Shown here: piece by piece, positions 18,221 to 25,843 of the stretch
How the letters are laid out: every line of letters begins with the position of its first letter
How positions within the stretch are numbered: position 1 is the first letter of the stretch
From: Bog-532 sp963830385
GTDB lineage: Bacteria > Actinomycetota > Actinomycetes > Streptosporangiales > Streptosporangiaceae
Direction: 5' to 3'
Length of the DNA: 64,000 bases
Assembly (NCBI GenBank): GCA_963830385.1
Contig: CAWHMD010000005.1
Coordinates: 1,798,001 to 1,862,000, forward strand
The notes under the pieces: generated by a model
Database searches by the model: none
Told to the model about the DNA's origin: nothing
Seen by the model: only the letters and a program-made list of their open reading frames with translations
Translations under genes and position numbers: made by a program

Positions 18221-18442
18221 TCAGGCGACGCGGCGCGTGGCCAGGAAGTGCCGGATGTCGGCGGTCTCCTCGTCGCTGTAGCGGTCGAGGATCGCTTCCA
18301 GGTCGTTCAGCTCGGACGGCGAGGTGTAGCTGGACAGCTCGCGCTGGAGCGCCTTGCGGGCGACCCGGGCGTCGCGGTCGCCGCGGAAGTCATGCCGGAT
18401 CGCCTTGAGCCGCCGGCCGATCGGGTGAGTCGAAGTCTTCAT
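18221..18442 (-). CDS. Small hypothetical protein
   Basis: 73 aa from ATG 18442 (MKTSTHPIGRR), preceded by GGGAAAAG. Basic N-terminus (RRLKAIRHDFRGDRDARVARK), then an acidic helix-like segment (SPSELNDLEAILDRYSDEETADI) ending LATRRVA. I do not recognise a family. It is divergent from the LysR gene, separated by about 110 bp that contain a LysR-type palindrome, so it may be regulated by it. Confidence 0.55.
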   Translation of the reverse strand: MKTSTHPIGRRLKAIRHDFRGDRDARVARKALQRELSSYTSPSELNDLEAILDRYSDEETADIRHFLATRRVA

Positions 18443-18533
18443 GCACTTTTCCCATTCTTCAAATTTGGAAATCCTTCGCTTTCCAGTGTCAGGATGAACG
18501 ACCCATGCGTCCAATGATTAAAAGGCAATACAC

Positions 18534-18552
18534 CTATGAGTTACTGTCATAG
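18534..18552. promoter_or_regulatory. LysR-type box upstream of the LysR gene
   Basis: CTATGA-N7-TCATAG is a perfect inverted repeat ending three bases before the LysR start codon. Its spacing fits the T-N11-A pattern bound by LysR regulators, suggesting autoregulation and control of the divergent small gene. Confidence 0.55.
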
Positions 18553-18554
18553 TT

Positions 18555-19478
18555 ATGGACACCGATGCGTTGCGCTGGTTCCAGCAGGTCGCCGACGGCA
18601 CCACGGTCACCGAGGTGAGCGAGCTGGAGGGGGTGACCCAGTCGGGGGTGTCGCGGGCCCTGGCCCGGCTGGAGACCGAGGTCGGCACCCCACTGCTGCG
18701 GCGGTCGGGCCGCATCCTGCGCATGACCCAGGCCGGGTCGGTGTTCAAGCGCCACGTCGACGCGCTGCTGCACCAGCTGGACGACGGGATCGCCGCGGTC
18801 AGCCAGCTGCTCGAGCCGGAGACCGGGACGGTGGCGCTGGCGTTCCAGCACTCGCTCGGCACCTGGCTGGTCCCCTACCTGGTGCGCAGCTTCCGGGCCA
18901 GCCATCCGCAGGTGCGGTTCGAGCTGACCCAGGTCCGCGACGAGCTGCACTCGACGGCGCTGGCCGGCGGGCAGGCCGACCTGGAGATCGGCACCCGCCG
19001 CCCGCACGACCCGGCCTGGCTGACCCAGCAACTGGCGCTGGAGCCGCTGCGGCTGGCGGTGCCGCGCGATCACCGGCTGGCCGGCCGGGGCCAGGTCTGG
19101 CTGGCCGACGCGACCAGCGAGCCGTTCGTCAGCCTGCGGGCGGTGTCAGCGCTGCGGCGGCTGACCGACGACCTGTGCGAGGCGGCCGGGTTCGAGCCGG
19201 ACGTGGTGTTCGAGGGCGACGACCTGTCCACCGTGCGCGGGTTCGTGGCGGCCGGGCTGGGCGTGGCCGTGGTGCCGGCGCCCCGGGCCGGTTCGCTCGA
19301 GTCGGCGCCCGGCCCCCTGGTCCACCTGGAGATCCTCGACCCCGGCGCGATCCGGGAGATCACCCTGACCTGGTCGGCCGACCGGCGGCTGCTGGCGGCG
19401 GCCGAGCTGTTCCGCCGCTACGTCATCCGCCGGGCCACCACCGGCCGGGTCCCGACCCTGTCCCCTAGCCCGAGGTGA
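18555..19478 (+). CDS. LysR family transcriptional regulator
   Basis: 307 aa. N-terminal winged HTH (LRWFQQVADGTTVTEVSELE then GVTQSGVSRALARLETEVG) and a C-terminal periplasmic-binding-like effector domain (GTVALAFQHSLGTWLVPYL ... GRGFVAAGLGVAVVP region). It resembles regulators placed next to MFS exporters, but no exporter is present here. Its 3' end overlaps the convergent hydrolase-LuxR gene by 14 bp. Inducer unknown. Confidence 0.88.
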   Translation: MDTDALRWFQQVADGTTVTEVSELEGVTQSGVSRALARLETEVGTPLLRRSGRILRMTQAGSVFKRHVDALLHQLDDGIAAVSQLLEPETGTVALAFQHSLGTWLVPYLVRSFRASHPQVRFELTQVRDELHSTALAGGQADLEIGTRRPHDPAWLTQQLALEPLRLAVPRDHRLAGRGQVWLADATSEPFVSLRAVSALRRLTDDLCEAAGFEPDVVFEGDDLSTVRGFVAAGLGVAVVPAPRAGSLESAPGPLVHLEILDPGAIREITLTWSADRRLLAAAELFRRYVIRRATTGRVPTLSPSPR

Positions 19479-20535
19479 CCGGGCGGGCCGGTGCGGGCCG
19501 GTGCTCGGTGATCCAGGCCGCGATCTGGGCCCGGGACCGGACGGACAGCTTGCGGCGGATGTTTTCCACGTGAGCTTCGGCGGTGCGCGGCGCGATGGCC
19601 AGCCGCGAGGCGATGGCCTGGTTGGTCAGGCCGTCCGCGATCAGCGCGGCGACCTCCAGTTCCCGGCCGGTGAGCCGCGGGCCTGCGGGCAGGCCGAGGA
19701 ACGCGAGGGTCGCGTCCAGGACCTCGGCCCAGCGCCCGTGGTAGAAGAGGTGGCCGGTCCCGGGCAGCGGGAGCAGCGTGGCCCCGGGGATCAGCGCCGC
19801 CACCTCGCGGCCCAGCGCGAACGCGGTGGCCTGGTCGGCCTCCCGGTGCAGGACCAGGGTGCGGGCCCGGATCGCGGGCAGCAGGGCGGCCACTTCGGTG
19901 CCGTAGTACACCTCGAGGGCGCGCCCGGCCACCGCGGCCGAGGCGAAGTTCCGCTGGGCCCGGGTGAACGCGGCCACGTCCTCCGGCGTCGGATCGGAGA
20001 TAAAGATGCTGGCCAGCATCGTCGACCCGAGGCCCCAGTGCGCCCGGACCAGGGCCACCAGCGAGTCCCGGACCGCGGCCGGGGCCAGGTCGCGGCCGCG
20101 GGCGCAGGTCCCGTACAGCACCAGCTCCTCGACCCGCTCCGGGTGGCGGGCGGCGATCGCCGCGGCCAGCTGGCCGCCCTGGGAGGCGCCGAACAGCCGG
20201 AACCGGGCGGCCCCGGCCGCGTCGGCCACGGCCAGCGCCGCCTCGATCTGGGCCTCGAACGACAGATCGGGCGGATCCTGGTCCGCTGCGCGGCGGTCTG
20301 GTGCGGGACGGCGGTCCGCCGGGCGGTCCGCCGACAGGCCACAGCCGGGCTTGTCGAAGCGGATCACGGTGAACCGTTCGGCCAGGGCGGCCATGAACGG
20401 GCCGAACGCGAACAGCTCGAGCTGCTGGTGCAGGTGGGTCACCCAGCCGGAGTCGCACAGCAGCGGTGGCCCGGTCCCCTGCGCGGACCAGGCCACCCGG
20501 CCCACCGGAGTGGCGCAGTACTGGATCGCGGGCAC
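19465..20535 (-). CDS. Alpha/beta hydrolase fused to a LuxR-type HTH
   Basis: 356 aa. Residues 1-280 form an alpha/beta hydrolase: RFDKPGCGLS, the nucleophile elbow FGASQGGQ, an acid residue in HREADQ, and the catalytic His in PGTGHLFYHG. Residues 285-345 are a LuxR HTH (LTGRELEVAALIADGLTNQAIASRL ... VENIRRKLSVRSRAQI). The hydrolase may bind or cleave a small-molecule ligand that controls DNA binding, as in other hydrolase-LuxR fusions. It lies downstream of, and four bases from, the DinB/MDMPI-like gene and may be co-transcribed. Confidence 0.85.
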   Translation of the reverse strand: MPAIQYCATPVGRVAWSAQGTGPPLLCDSGWVTHLHQQLELFAFGPFMAALAERFTVIRFDKPGCGLSADRPADRRPAPDRRAADQDPPDLSFEAQIEAALAVADAAGAARFRLFGASQGGQLAAAIAARHPERVEELVLYGTCARGRDLAPAAVRDSLVALVRAHWGLGSTMLASIFISDPTPEDVAAFTRAQRNFASAAVAGRALEVYYGTEVAALLPAIRARTLVLHREADQATAFALGREVAALIPGATLLPLPGTGHLFYHGRWAEVLDATLAFLGLPAGPRLTGRELEVAALIADGLTNQAIASRLAIAPRTAEAHVENIRRKLSVRSRAQIAAWITEHRPAPARPVTSG

Positions 20536-20539
20536 CTGA

Positions 20540-21154
20540 TCACCAGGGCGCTACGCGGTTCGGGCGGCCGCGTGGCACCCGGGGCGGGCGCAGCGGCGGC
20601 GCCGTCCGCGTCCAGGTGCGGCGCTCCTCGCGCTGGGACCGCATCGGCTCGGTCAACCGCATGACCAGGAACGAGTCCGGCCAGTTGGCCGCCGTGTACC
20701 CGGCTCCGAGGTCGCAGTGGTGCAGCTCGATCTCGACCAGCCGCCGGACCAGGATCTCGGTGGCCGGGAACGGGTCCACGCCCGGTACCCAGGTCACCTC
20801 GGCGCGCCAGGCTTCGTCGGGCAGCTGCCGGCTGACCGTGCGGAACGCCGCCGCCGCGGCGGCCAGGTCATCGAGCAGGTCGGCGCGTGGCTGGCCCGCG
20901 CCGTGCTCGATGTCGGCCGTCCGCGCCTCCGGGCTGGCGTAGGCGGGCCGCGGCTGGCCGGTGCGGACCCCGATCATCAGGTTGCGCAGTGCGTCGGCGC
21001 CGCGGGCCAGGTGAGCGAGCACGTGGCCGCGGGTCCAGCCGGGCAGCAGCGACGGCTCGCGCAGGTCGGACTCGTCGATGATCCGGGCGGTGCCGAGCAG
21101 GCGCTGGGCCGCGAAGTCGATCTGGTCGCTCAGCGACTCGAGAGCAGGGTCCAT
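20540..21154 (-). CDS. DinB/MDMPI-type mycothiol-dependent enzyme, C-terminally shortened
   Basis: 204 aa. The N-terminal domain fits the maleylpyruvate isomerase/DinB-like family: LLPGWTRGHVLAHLARGADAL carries a metal-ligand His, and VRRLVEIELHHCDLGAGY another His pair. After residue ~178 the sequence becomes Arg/Pro-rich (RTWTRTAPPLRPPRVPRG) and does not match the usual C-terminal SCP2-like part. The gene looks truncated or frame-altered at its 3' end. The metal-binding fold itself seems intact. The reaction is unknown beyond thiol-linked chemistry typical of the family. Confidence 0.7.
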   Translation of the reverse strand: MDPALESLSDQIDFAAQRLLGTARIIDESDLREPSLLPGWTRGHVLAHLARGADALRNLMIGVRTGQPRPAYASPEARTADIEHGAGQPRADLLDDLAAAAAAFRTVSRQLPDEAWRAEVTWVPGVDPFPATEILVRRLVEIELHHCDLGAGYTAANWPDSFLVMRLTEPMRSQREERRTWTRTAPPLRPPRVPRGRPNRVAPW

Positions 21155-21158
21155 ATTT

Positions 21159-21950
21159 TCACTGTAAATCGCCCGGTCCGGGTGTGCGTAGCCTGGCCCG
21201 CAGCAGGTCCAGGTCCTCCTGGCTCAGGCCGTGGGCCGTGAGCCAGGCGGTCGCCCCGCCGTACCGGGACTCCAGCTCGGCCAGGAACGCGGTCATGGTG
21301 CCGGCCTGCGGCTTGTGCGAATCGGCCGGCTTGCGGTTGATGTCGGCCGAGTAGGTCGGGGACCGCCGCAGCCGGGCCAGCAGGGGCTCGGTGCGCTCAG
21401 CGGTGGCCGCGTAGTCGGCCACGATCGCGTCCGGGCGGACACCGGCCGCGCTGAGGGCCAGCGCGACCACCACGCCGGTCCGGTCCTTGCCCGCCGCGCA
21501 GTGCACCAGCGCGGCCCCGGGAGCCCGGGCCACGCTGCGCAGCGCGGCCACCACCTGGTCCGGGCGGTCCTCCAGGTAACCCAGGTAGTGCCCGGTCACC
21601 GCGTTGCCGGGGTAGCGCGACCGGTCCCGCTGGTTCCTGGTCAGCAGCACGTCGGCGACCGCGTCGGTGGCCAGGCCCTCCTCCGGCAGCACCGGGTGGT
21701 GCCGGTGCTCGACCGACGCCATCGCGTCCAGCGGGGCCGGTCCCTCGGAGTTCAGCTCGGCCGTGCTGCGCAGGTCGACGACCGTGCTCAGGCCGTACTC
21801 ACCGGTCAGCTTGGCGATGTCAGCCGGCGTCAGCTCCTGCAGGTTGTCCGAGCGCAGCAGCCGTCCGGACACCGTCTTGCCGCCGTCCTCGGTGGGGAGG
21901 CCGCCCAGGTCACGGGCGTTGGCGGCACCCTCGATATCGATCCATGGCAT
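21159..21950 (-). CDS. Tyrosine/serine protein phosphatase
   Basis: 263 aa from ATG 21950 (MPWIDIEGAANARDLGG), preceded by AGGATGAAGG. It has the P-loop VHCAAGKDRTGV with nucleophile Cys151 and Arg157, and the family motif GRLLRSDNL; this is the Y_phosphatase3 (MptpB-like) group, which can act on phosphotyrosine, phosphoserine or phosphoinositides. The frame stays open upstream into the siderophore gene only because that gene is frameshifted, so a 537-residue fusion should not be annotated. Confidence 0.88.
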   Translation of the reverse strand: MPWIDIEGAANARDLGGLPTEDGGKTVSGRLLRSDNLQELTPADIAKLTGEYGLSTVVDLRSTAELNSEGPAPLDAMASVEHRHHPVLPEEGLATDAVADVLLTRNQRDRSRYPGNAVTGHYLGYLEDRPDQVVAALRSVARAPGAALVHCAAGKDRTGVVVALALSAAGVRPDAIVADYAATAERTEPLLARLRRSPTYSADINRKPADSHKPQAGTMTAFLAELESRYGGATAWLTAHGLSQEDLDLLRARLRTPGPGDLQ

Positions 21951-22015
21951 ACCTTCATCCTGCCTGCCCGGACCTGCTGGTGCGCAGCGCTGTCGTCCGA
22001 ACGGGTGGCGAACTC

Positions 22016-22772
22016 TCAGTCCAGGCCGCGCTTGCCGGAGGCCCAGAACGGTTTGGTGCGGACCGACTGCCGGGGCCAGCCCCGTTCGGCCACGAAGTGC
22101 CAGGCGCAGCAACTGCACGGTGCGGGCCTCACCGGCCAGGTAGGCGGCGCCCGGCTCGCGGGGAAGTTCGAGCCGGCGGGCAGCCTCCAGCAGGCTGGCC
22201 GAACCGGTGGCCGGGCGGCCGTCCCGGTACAGCCAGGGCATGTCCCGGGCCAGCGGGAGCCGGTCGCCCGGCTCGTCCACCTCCAGCAGCGGGTACGCGG
22301 GGGTGCCGGGAGGCAGCGCCGCCAGCATCGCGCCGAACGCGACGGCGGCCGTCTCCTCGCCGGCGAACACGTGATACGGCGCGTCATCCTGGAGCACAAA
22401 CGACCCCTCGGGGCGGCCGAACGTGACCGGCTGGCCGATGTCGAGCTCACGGGCCCAGCGGGCGCCGGGACCGCCGGTGTCGTGGTCGAGCACGCACAGT
22501 TCGAGGTCGCCGTCGTATCGCCAGATCGAGTAGGTGCGCAGGATGTCCCGCGGCCGCCGCCAGCTGTGCGGGTCCAGCAGGTCGCTGACGTGTACCCGCA
22601 CCTGCTGGCCGGGGGTCCAGGTCAGCCGGGCCACCTCGTCGCCCTCGATCCGGACACGCCGCATGCACGCGGCCACCGGCTCGATCTCAGTGACCGTCCC
22701 GGTGACCGAGATCGCGTTGAGCACGCGCCCGCCGATCCGCCGCGGCCGGGCCGAAGAGGTCGTCACCGTCAT
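22016..22772 (-). pseudogene. Siderophore-interacting protein, frameshifted near the C-terminus
   Basis: The first ~222 codons are a siderophore-interacting (ferric-siderophore reductase) protein: FAD-binding RTYSIW, LGCVLD-like ELCVLDHDTGGPGARWA, and the NAD-side DAPYHVFAGEETAAVAF. At about 22103 one extra base breaks the frame; in the next frame the expected C-terminus follows (WHFVAERGWPRQ, RTKPFW, GKRGLD) and stops at 22016. The enzyme would release iron from imported siderophores. A single-base indel could be a sequence error; otherwise the conserved C-terminal helix is lost. Confidence 0.8.
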
Positions 22773-22780
22773 ACCGACAA

Positions 22781-22816
22781 GATATAACTTGACCGCTCAG
22801 ATGATCAAGCTATATC
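22781..22816. promoter_or_regulatory. Inverted repeat upstream of the siderophore-interacting gene
   Basis: GATATAACTTGA and TCAAGCTATATC form 12-bp arms with one mismatch and a 12-bp spacer, starting nine bases from the start codon. It does not resemble the IdeR/DmdR iron box; a PadR- or MarR-type regulator is a possible reader. Confidence 0.5.
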
Positions 22817-22957
22817 GCGAGTCGTGAGGGTGGATACGCGGAGAGTACCGGGCGGCGGGAGCCGGAGGAGTCTCAAGATCAATCGCTCGGTTACGTTCTC
22901 TGCGCTATTCACTGACAACGCAACCGAGCAATGGATCATGATCGGGCGCGGGCCGTG

Positions 22958-23485
22958 CTAGAGGGCGGGGTTGCGGGCGGCCAGGAAGTTGAGGGCGACC
23001 AGGGTCAGGACGGGGCGGTCGTCGGCGAACATCTCGCCGCGGGTGTGGACGAGGCCGCGGTCGGGCTTGGAGCGGGACCGGCGGGTGGCCAGGATCGTGG
23101 TGCGGATCCAGAGCTTGTCGCCCGGCCGCACCGGGCTGGGCCAGCGGACCTCGTCGATGCCGGGTGAGGCCAGGCTGGCCACCCGGGACAGGTAGTGATC
23201 GGCGTACAGGCGCATGAACAGGCCGGACGTGTGCCAGCCGCTGGCGATGATGCCGCCGAACGGGCCGGTGGCCGCGTACTCCGGGTCCACGTGCATCGGC
23301 TGCGGGTCGAAGCGCCGGGCGAACTCGATGATCTCCGGCTCGGTCACGCTGGCGTAGCCGTACTCGTAGACGGCACCTTCGGTGTAGTCCTCGAAGTACC
23401 GGTCGGTGAGCGGGACCGCGAAGTCGGCCCCGCTCAGCGTCCGGGTGCCCGCTGCCTCATCTCCTGCCTCTGCCATGCTGGCCAT
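22958..23485 (-). CDS. MaoC-like hot-dog dehydratase
   Basis: 175 aa. Hot-dog fold with the hydratase 2 motif: FARRFDPQPMHVDPEYA (Asp and His catalytic pair) then GPFGGIIASGWHTSGLFMRL, and a later RPGDKLWIRT. It probably hydrates an enoyl-CoA or related thioester in the cytoplasm. ATG 23476 (MAEAG) is an alternative start. No obvious pathway partner lies beside it. Confidence 0.85.
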   Translation of the reverse strand: MASMAEAGDEAAGTRTLSGADFAVPLTDRYFEDYTEGAVYEYGYASVTEPEIIEFARRFDPQPMHVDPEYAATGPFGGIIASGWHTSGLFMRLYADHYLSRVASLASPGIDEVRWPSPVRPGDKLWIRTTILATRRSRSKPDRGLVHTRGEMFADDRPVLTLVALNFLAARNPAL

Positions 23486-23518
23486 CTTGCCAGCAGGTCT
23501 CGGCGGTCAGCCGACCGG

Positions 23519-23934
23519 TCAGATGGCGCGCATGCGGTTGTTGCGGGCGTTGTGCTCGACCTCGGCCAGGCCGAGAACCTCCAGCACCGGCGGCACGTAG
23601 TTGCCGAACCGGCCGCGCAGCCCCTTCTTCAGGCCGTACCAGCCGCCGACCGGGTTGCCGGCGGACCGGCCCCAGGCTTCGACGGTGCCGTCGGCGGCGG
23701 CCTTCTGCTCGTCGGCGTTGCCCAGCGGCATCCAGTCCCCGTGCTCCTTCAGCATCGCGTGCAGGTCCTCGATGCAGCGCAGCTGGTAACGCAGCTGGGT
23801 GGTCCGACCTGGACGACCAGGGCGGGCGGGTCACTGTCCGGGTCACGCCAGGCCTCGAAGTCGGACCGCCCGGGCGGCGTGCTCAGGATCCACGGGTCGG
23901 ATGCGGTGCCGGAGCCGACAACGTTGCTGGTCAT
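23519..23934 (-). pseudogene. Conserved hypothetical protein with a single frameshift
   Basis: Two overlapping frames make one ~138-aa protein. The N-part starts MTSNVVGSGTASDPWILSTP and runs to VVQVG; the C-part continues TTQLRYQLRCIEDLHAMLKE, then EAWGRSAGNPVGGWYGLKKG and ends RNNRMRAI. One base is missing near 23805 between them. The joined sequence matches a small family seen in actinomycetes next to HTH/WYL regulators, of unknown function. It is divergent from such a regulator here. Error or recent mutation cannot be told apart. Confidence 0.75.
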
Positions 23935-24027
23935 CGCGGGTTCCCCCCTTTACTCAGGCCGATGCTGGCCAGTATGGCAGTCAATACCTGACATCTGTTG
24001 TCACCTTTTCGTTCTAAAATCGGCGGC

Positions 24028-24585
24028 ATGCGCGCGAGCCGCCTCCTGACCCTGGTCGGCCTGCTGCAGGCGCGGGGCCGAATGAGCACGACCGAGCTGG
24101 CGGCCGAGCTGGAGGTGTCGGCGCGGACGGTGCTGCGTGACCTGGAGGCGCTGAGCTCGGCCGGCATCCCGGTCTACGCGACCCGGGGCCGGCACGGCGG
24201 GTTCGCGCTGCTGGACGGGTTCACCGGCGAGCGGGCGGGCGGCCCGCGGCGGGCAGCTCCGGCCCCGGCCCCGGCCGGGCCGCCGCCGCGGGCGCTGATC
24301 CGGATCTCACCGCGGGGACGGCGGCTGGCCGCGCTGCTCGGGCGCCCGGAGGGGCTGCGGCTCCGGCGGCAGCAGAGCACCGAGGTGTCCGGCCTCGGGC
24401 CGGGCCCCGGGGACCGCGCCGACTGGGCGCAGGCCTGGATCCGGTTCGGTGACGCCGGGGCGGCGGTGCTGGACCTGCTCGCGCTGGGACCCGAGGTCGA
24501 GGTGCTGCAGCCGCCGGAGCTGCGCCGCGAGCTCGGCCGGGCCGCCCGCCGGATCGCCGAGTTGCAGGCCGTCCCCGGTGCGTAG
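24028..24585 (+). CDS. HTH regulator with WYL C-terminal extension but no WYL core
   Basis: 185 aa from ATG 24028. Residues 1-60 are a DeoR/YafY-type HTH (RASRLLTLVGLLQARGRMSTTELA ... ARTVLRDLEALSSAGIPVYA). A Pro/Ala-rich linker follows (RRAAPAPAPAGPPP), then the C-terminal extension seen after WYL domains (RISPRGRRLAALLGRPEGL ... LLALGPEVEVLQPPELRREL). About 120 residues that normally form the ligand-sensing WYL core are absent, in frame. It may be an internal deletion or a reduced regulator. Confidence 0.7.
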   Translation: MRASRLLTLVGLLQARGRMSTTELAAELEVSARTVLRDLEALSSAGIPVYATRGRHGGFALLDGFTGERAGGPRRAAPAPAPAGPPPRALIRISPRGRRLAALLGRPEGLRLRRQQSTEVSGLGPGPGDRADWAQAWIRFGDAGAAVLDLLALGPEVEVLQPPELRRELGRAARRIAELQAVPGA

Positions 24586-24594
24586 GCTGGCCCG

Positions 24595-25044
24595 GTGGTC
24601 ACCGTGCGCCCGGCCGACGCCGCCGACGTGGCGGCCCTGCGCGCCCTGGCGGTGGCGGCCTACCAGCACTACGTGCCCCGGATCGGCCAGCCGCCCTGGC
24701 CGATGACGGCGGACTACGCCGCGGCGGTGGCCGACGGCCATACCTGGGTGGCGACCCGCGACGAGGCCGTGGTCGGCCTGCTGGTGCTGGTCCCCGAGCC
24801 GGATCATCTGCTTTTGGAAAATGTGGCCGTGCAGCCGGCCGAGCAGGGTCGCGGCACCGGTTCACGGCTGCTGGACTTCGCCGAGGAGCAGGCCCGGCGG
24901 CTCGGGCTGGCCGAGATCCGCCTCTTCACCAACGAGGCGATGACCGAGAACATCGCCTACTACGGCCGGCGCGGGTACACCGAGACCCACCGCGCCCGCG
25001 ACGGCGGATTCTCCCGAGTGTTCTTCCGCAAGGCGGTCGGCTGA
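24595..25044 (+). CDS. GNAT family N-acetyltransferase
   Basis: 149 aa. Acetyl-CoA binding motif A is LLLENVAVQPAEQGRGTGSRLLDFAEEQA, followed by LRLFTN-like IRLFTNEAMTENIAYYGRRGYTE. It would acetylate an amine on a small molecule or protein; the substrate is unknown. GTG 24595 lies nine bases after the upstream regulator stop, so the two are probably co-transcribed. A bidirectional hairpin follows its stop. Confidence 0.85.
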   Translation: MVTVRPADAADVAALRALAVAAYQHYVPRIGQPPWPMTADYAAAVADGHTWVATRDEAVVGLLVLVPEPDHLLLENVAVQPAEQGRGTGSRLLDFAEEQARRLGLAEIRLFTNEAMTENIAYYGRRGYTETHRARDGGFSRVFFRKAVG

Positions 25045-25070
25045 GGTCTGCGGGCTGGGGGGTGGCAGAC

Positions 25071-25104
25071 CGCGGGCCCGGCCGATACGACGGCCGGGCC
25101 CGCG
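25071..25104. terminator. Bidirectional terminator hairpin
   Basis: A perfect 14-bp stem (CGCGGGCCCGGCCG) with a 6-nt loop lies between the convergent stops at 25044 (+) and 25117 (-). Confidence 0.8.
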
Positions 25105-25116
25105 GGCAGAGCGAGA

Positions 25117-25677
25117 TCAGTGGTTGACCGCGTCCCAGAGCTGGTCGGGGTGGACGCCAGGGTAGGAGCCGGTGAGCTGGGTGCCGGCGTTGCCGGGGTA
25201 GTTGCTGTGGCCGGGGTCGGTCATAGCGTCGTGGGTGGCCTCGTTGATCCACTCGTAGGCCGGGCCGCTCGACACGGCGTCCCAGGCCTGGTTGGACGAG
25301 CCGTCGCAGCGGCGCAGGACCAGCGCGCTGTGGCTGTGCCACTCGGTCACGCAGTAGCCGGACTGCCTGCCCTTGGGCGCGTACTCGAAGAACTTGGCGT
25401 TGCTGACCTTCGGGAACGGCGCCAGGCCGTCCAGGAAGTCCGAGTCCGTGCTGTGGTTGTTCTGGTGCTGGACGACAACCTTCGCGCCGGAGGGCGAGTG
25501 CCAGTAGCGGCCGACCGACATCACCAGGTTGGTCCCGTGCACCTCCTGCGTGTAACACCAGGGGCTGCTGGCGCACTGGCTGGTGGTGGCGCCGGCCACG
25601 GTGGCTCCGGCCAGCGAGCCGAAACCGGCCGTGGCGAGAATTCCGGTCGTGGCGATGATCCGTCGTGCACGTGACAT
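25117..25677 (-). CDS. Secreted protein with possible ricin-like (QxW) repeats
   Basis: 186 aa. Signal peptide: MSRARRIIATTG, a hydrophobic core and AGA before TTSQCAS, a likely cleavage near residue 30. The mature part is rich in aromatic residues and holds SSNQAWDAV and PDQLWDAV, spaced like the QxW motifs of beta-trefoil carbohydrate-binding domains, plus four Cys that may pair. Likely extracellular and ligand or sugar binding, but the family is not certain. Its 5' leader can form a long-range stem next to the start codon. Confidence 0.65.
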   Translation of the reverse strand: MSRARRIIATTGILATAGFGSLAGATVAGATTSQCASSPWCYTQEVHGTNLVMSVGRYWHSPSGAKVVVQHQNNHSTDSDFLDGLAPFPKVSNAKFFEYAPKGRQSGYCVTEWHSHSALVLRRCDGSSNQAWDAVSSGPAYEWINEATHDAMTDPGHSNYPGNAGTQLTGSYPGVHPDQLWDAVNH

Positions 25678-25678
25678 T

Positions 25679-25741
25679 GGCGTCTCTTCTCTTTTAGCAA
25701 CCTACGGTTAGGCAGCGGTTACGTTCCGCAAGAGAGACGCC
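25679..25741 (-). promoter_or_regulatory. Structured 5' leader of the secreted-protein gene
   Basis: In the transcript, GGCGTCTCT pairs perfectly with AGAGACGCC one base before the AUG, enclosing about 45 nt that hold two small hairpins (GCGG/CCGC and CCTA/TAGG). Pairing would cover the purine-rich ribosome binding region. I recognise no known riboswitch class. Confidence 0.45.
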
Positions 25742-25843
25742 GTGAAACCCCCTTCTGGTTTACATGGGTAGTCAGATTTTTACTCTGAGTGATTTATGCT
25801 CAATGCCGGAATTGAGGCGAACCGGGTTGGACACGGGGATAAA

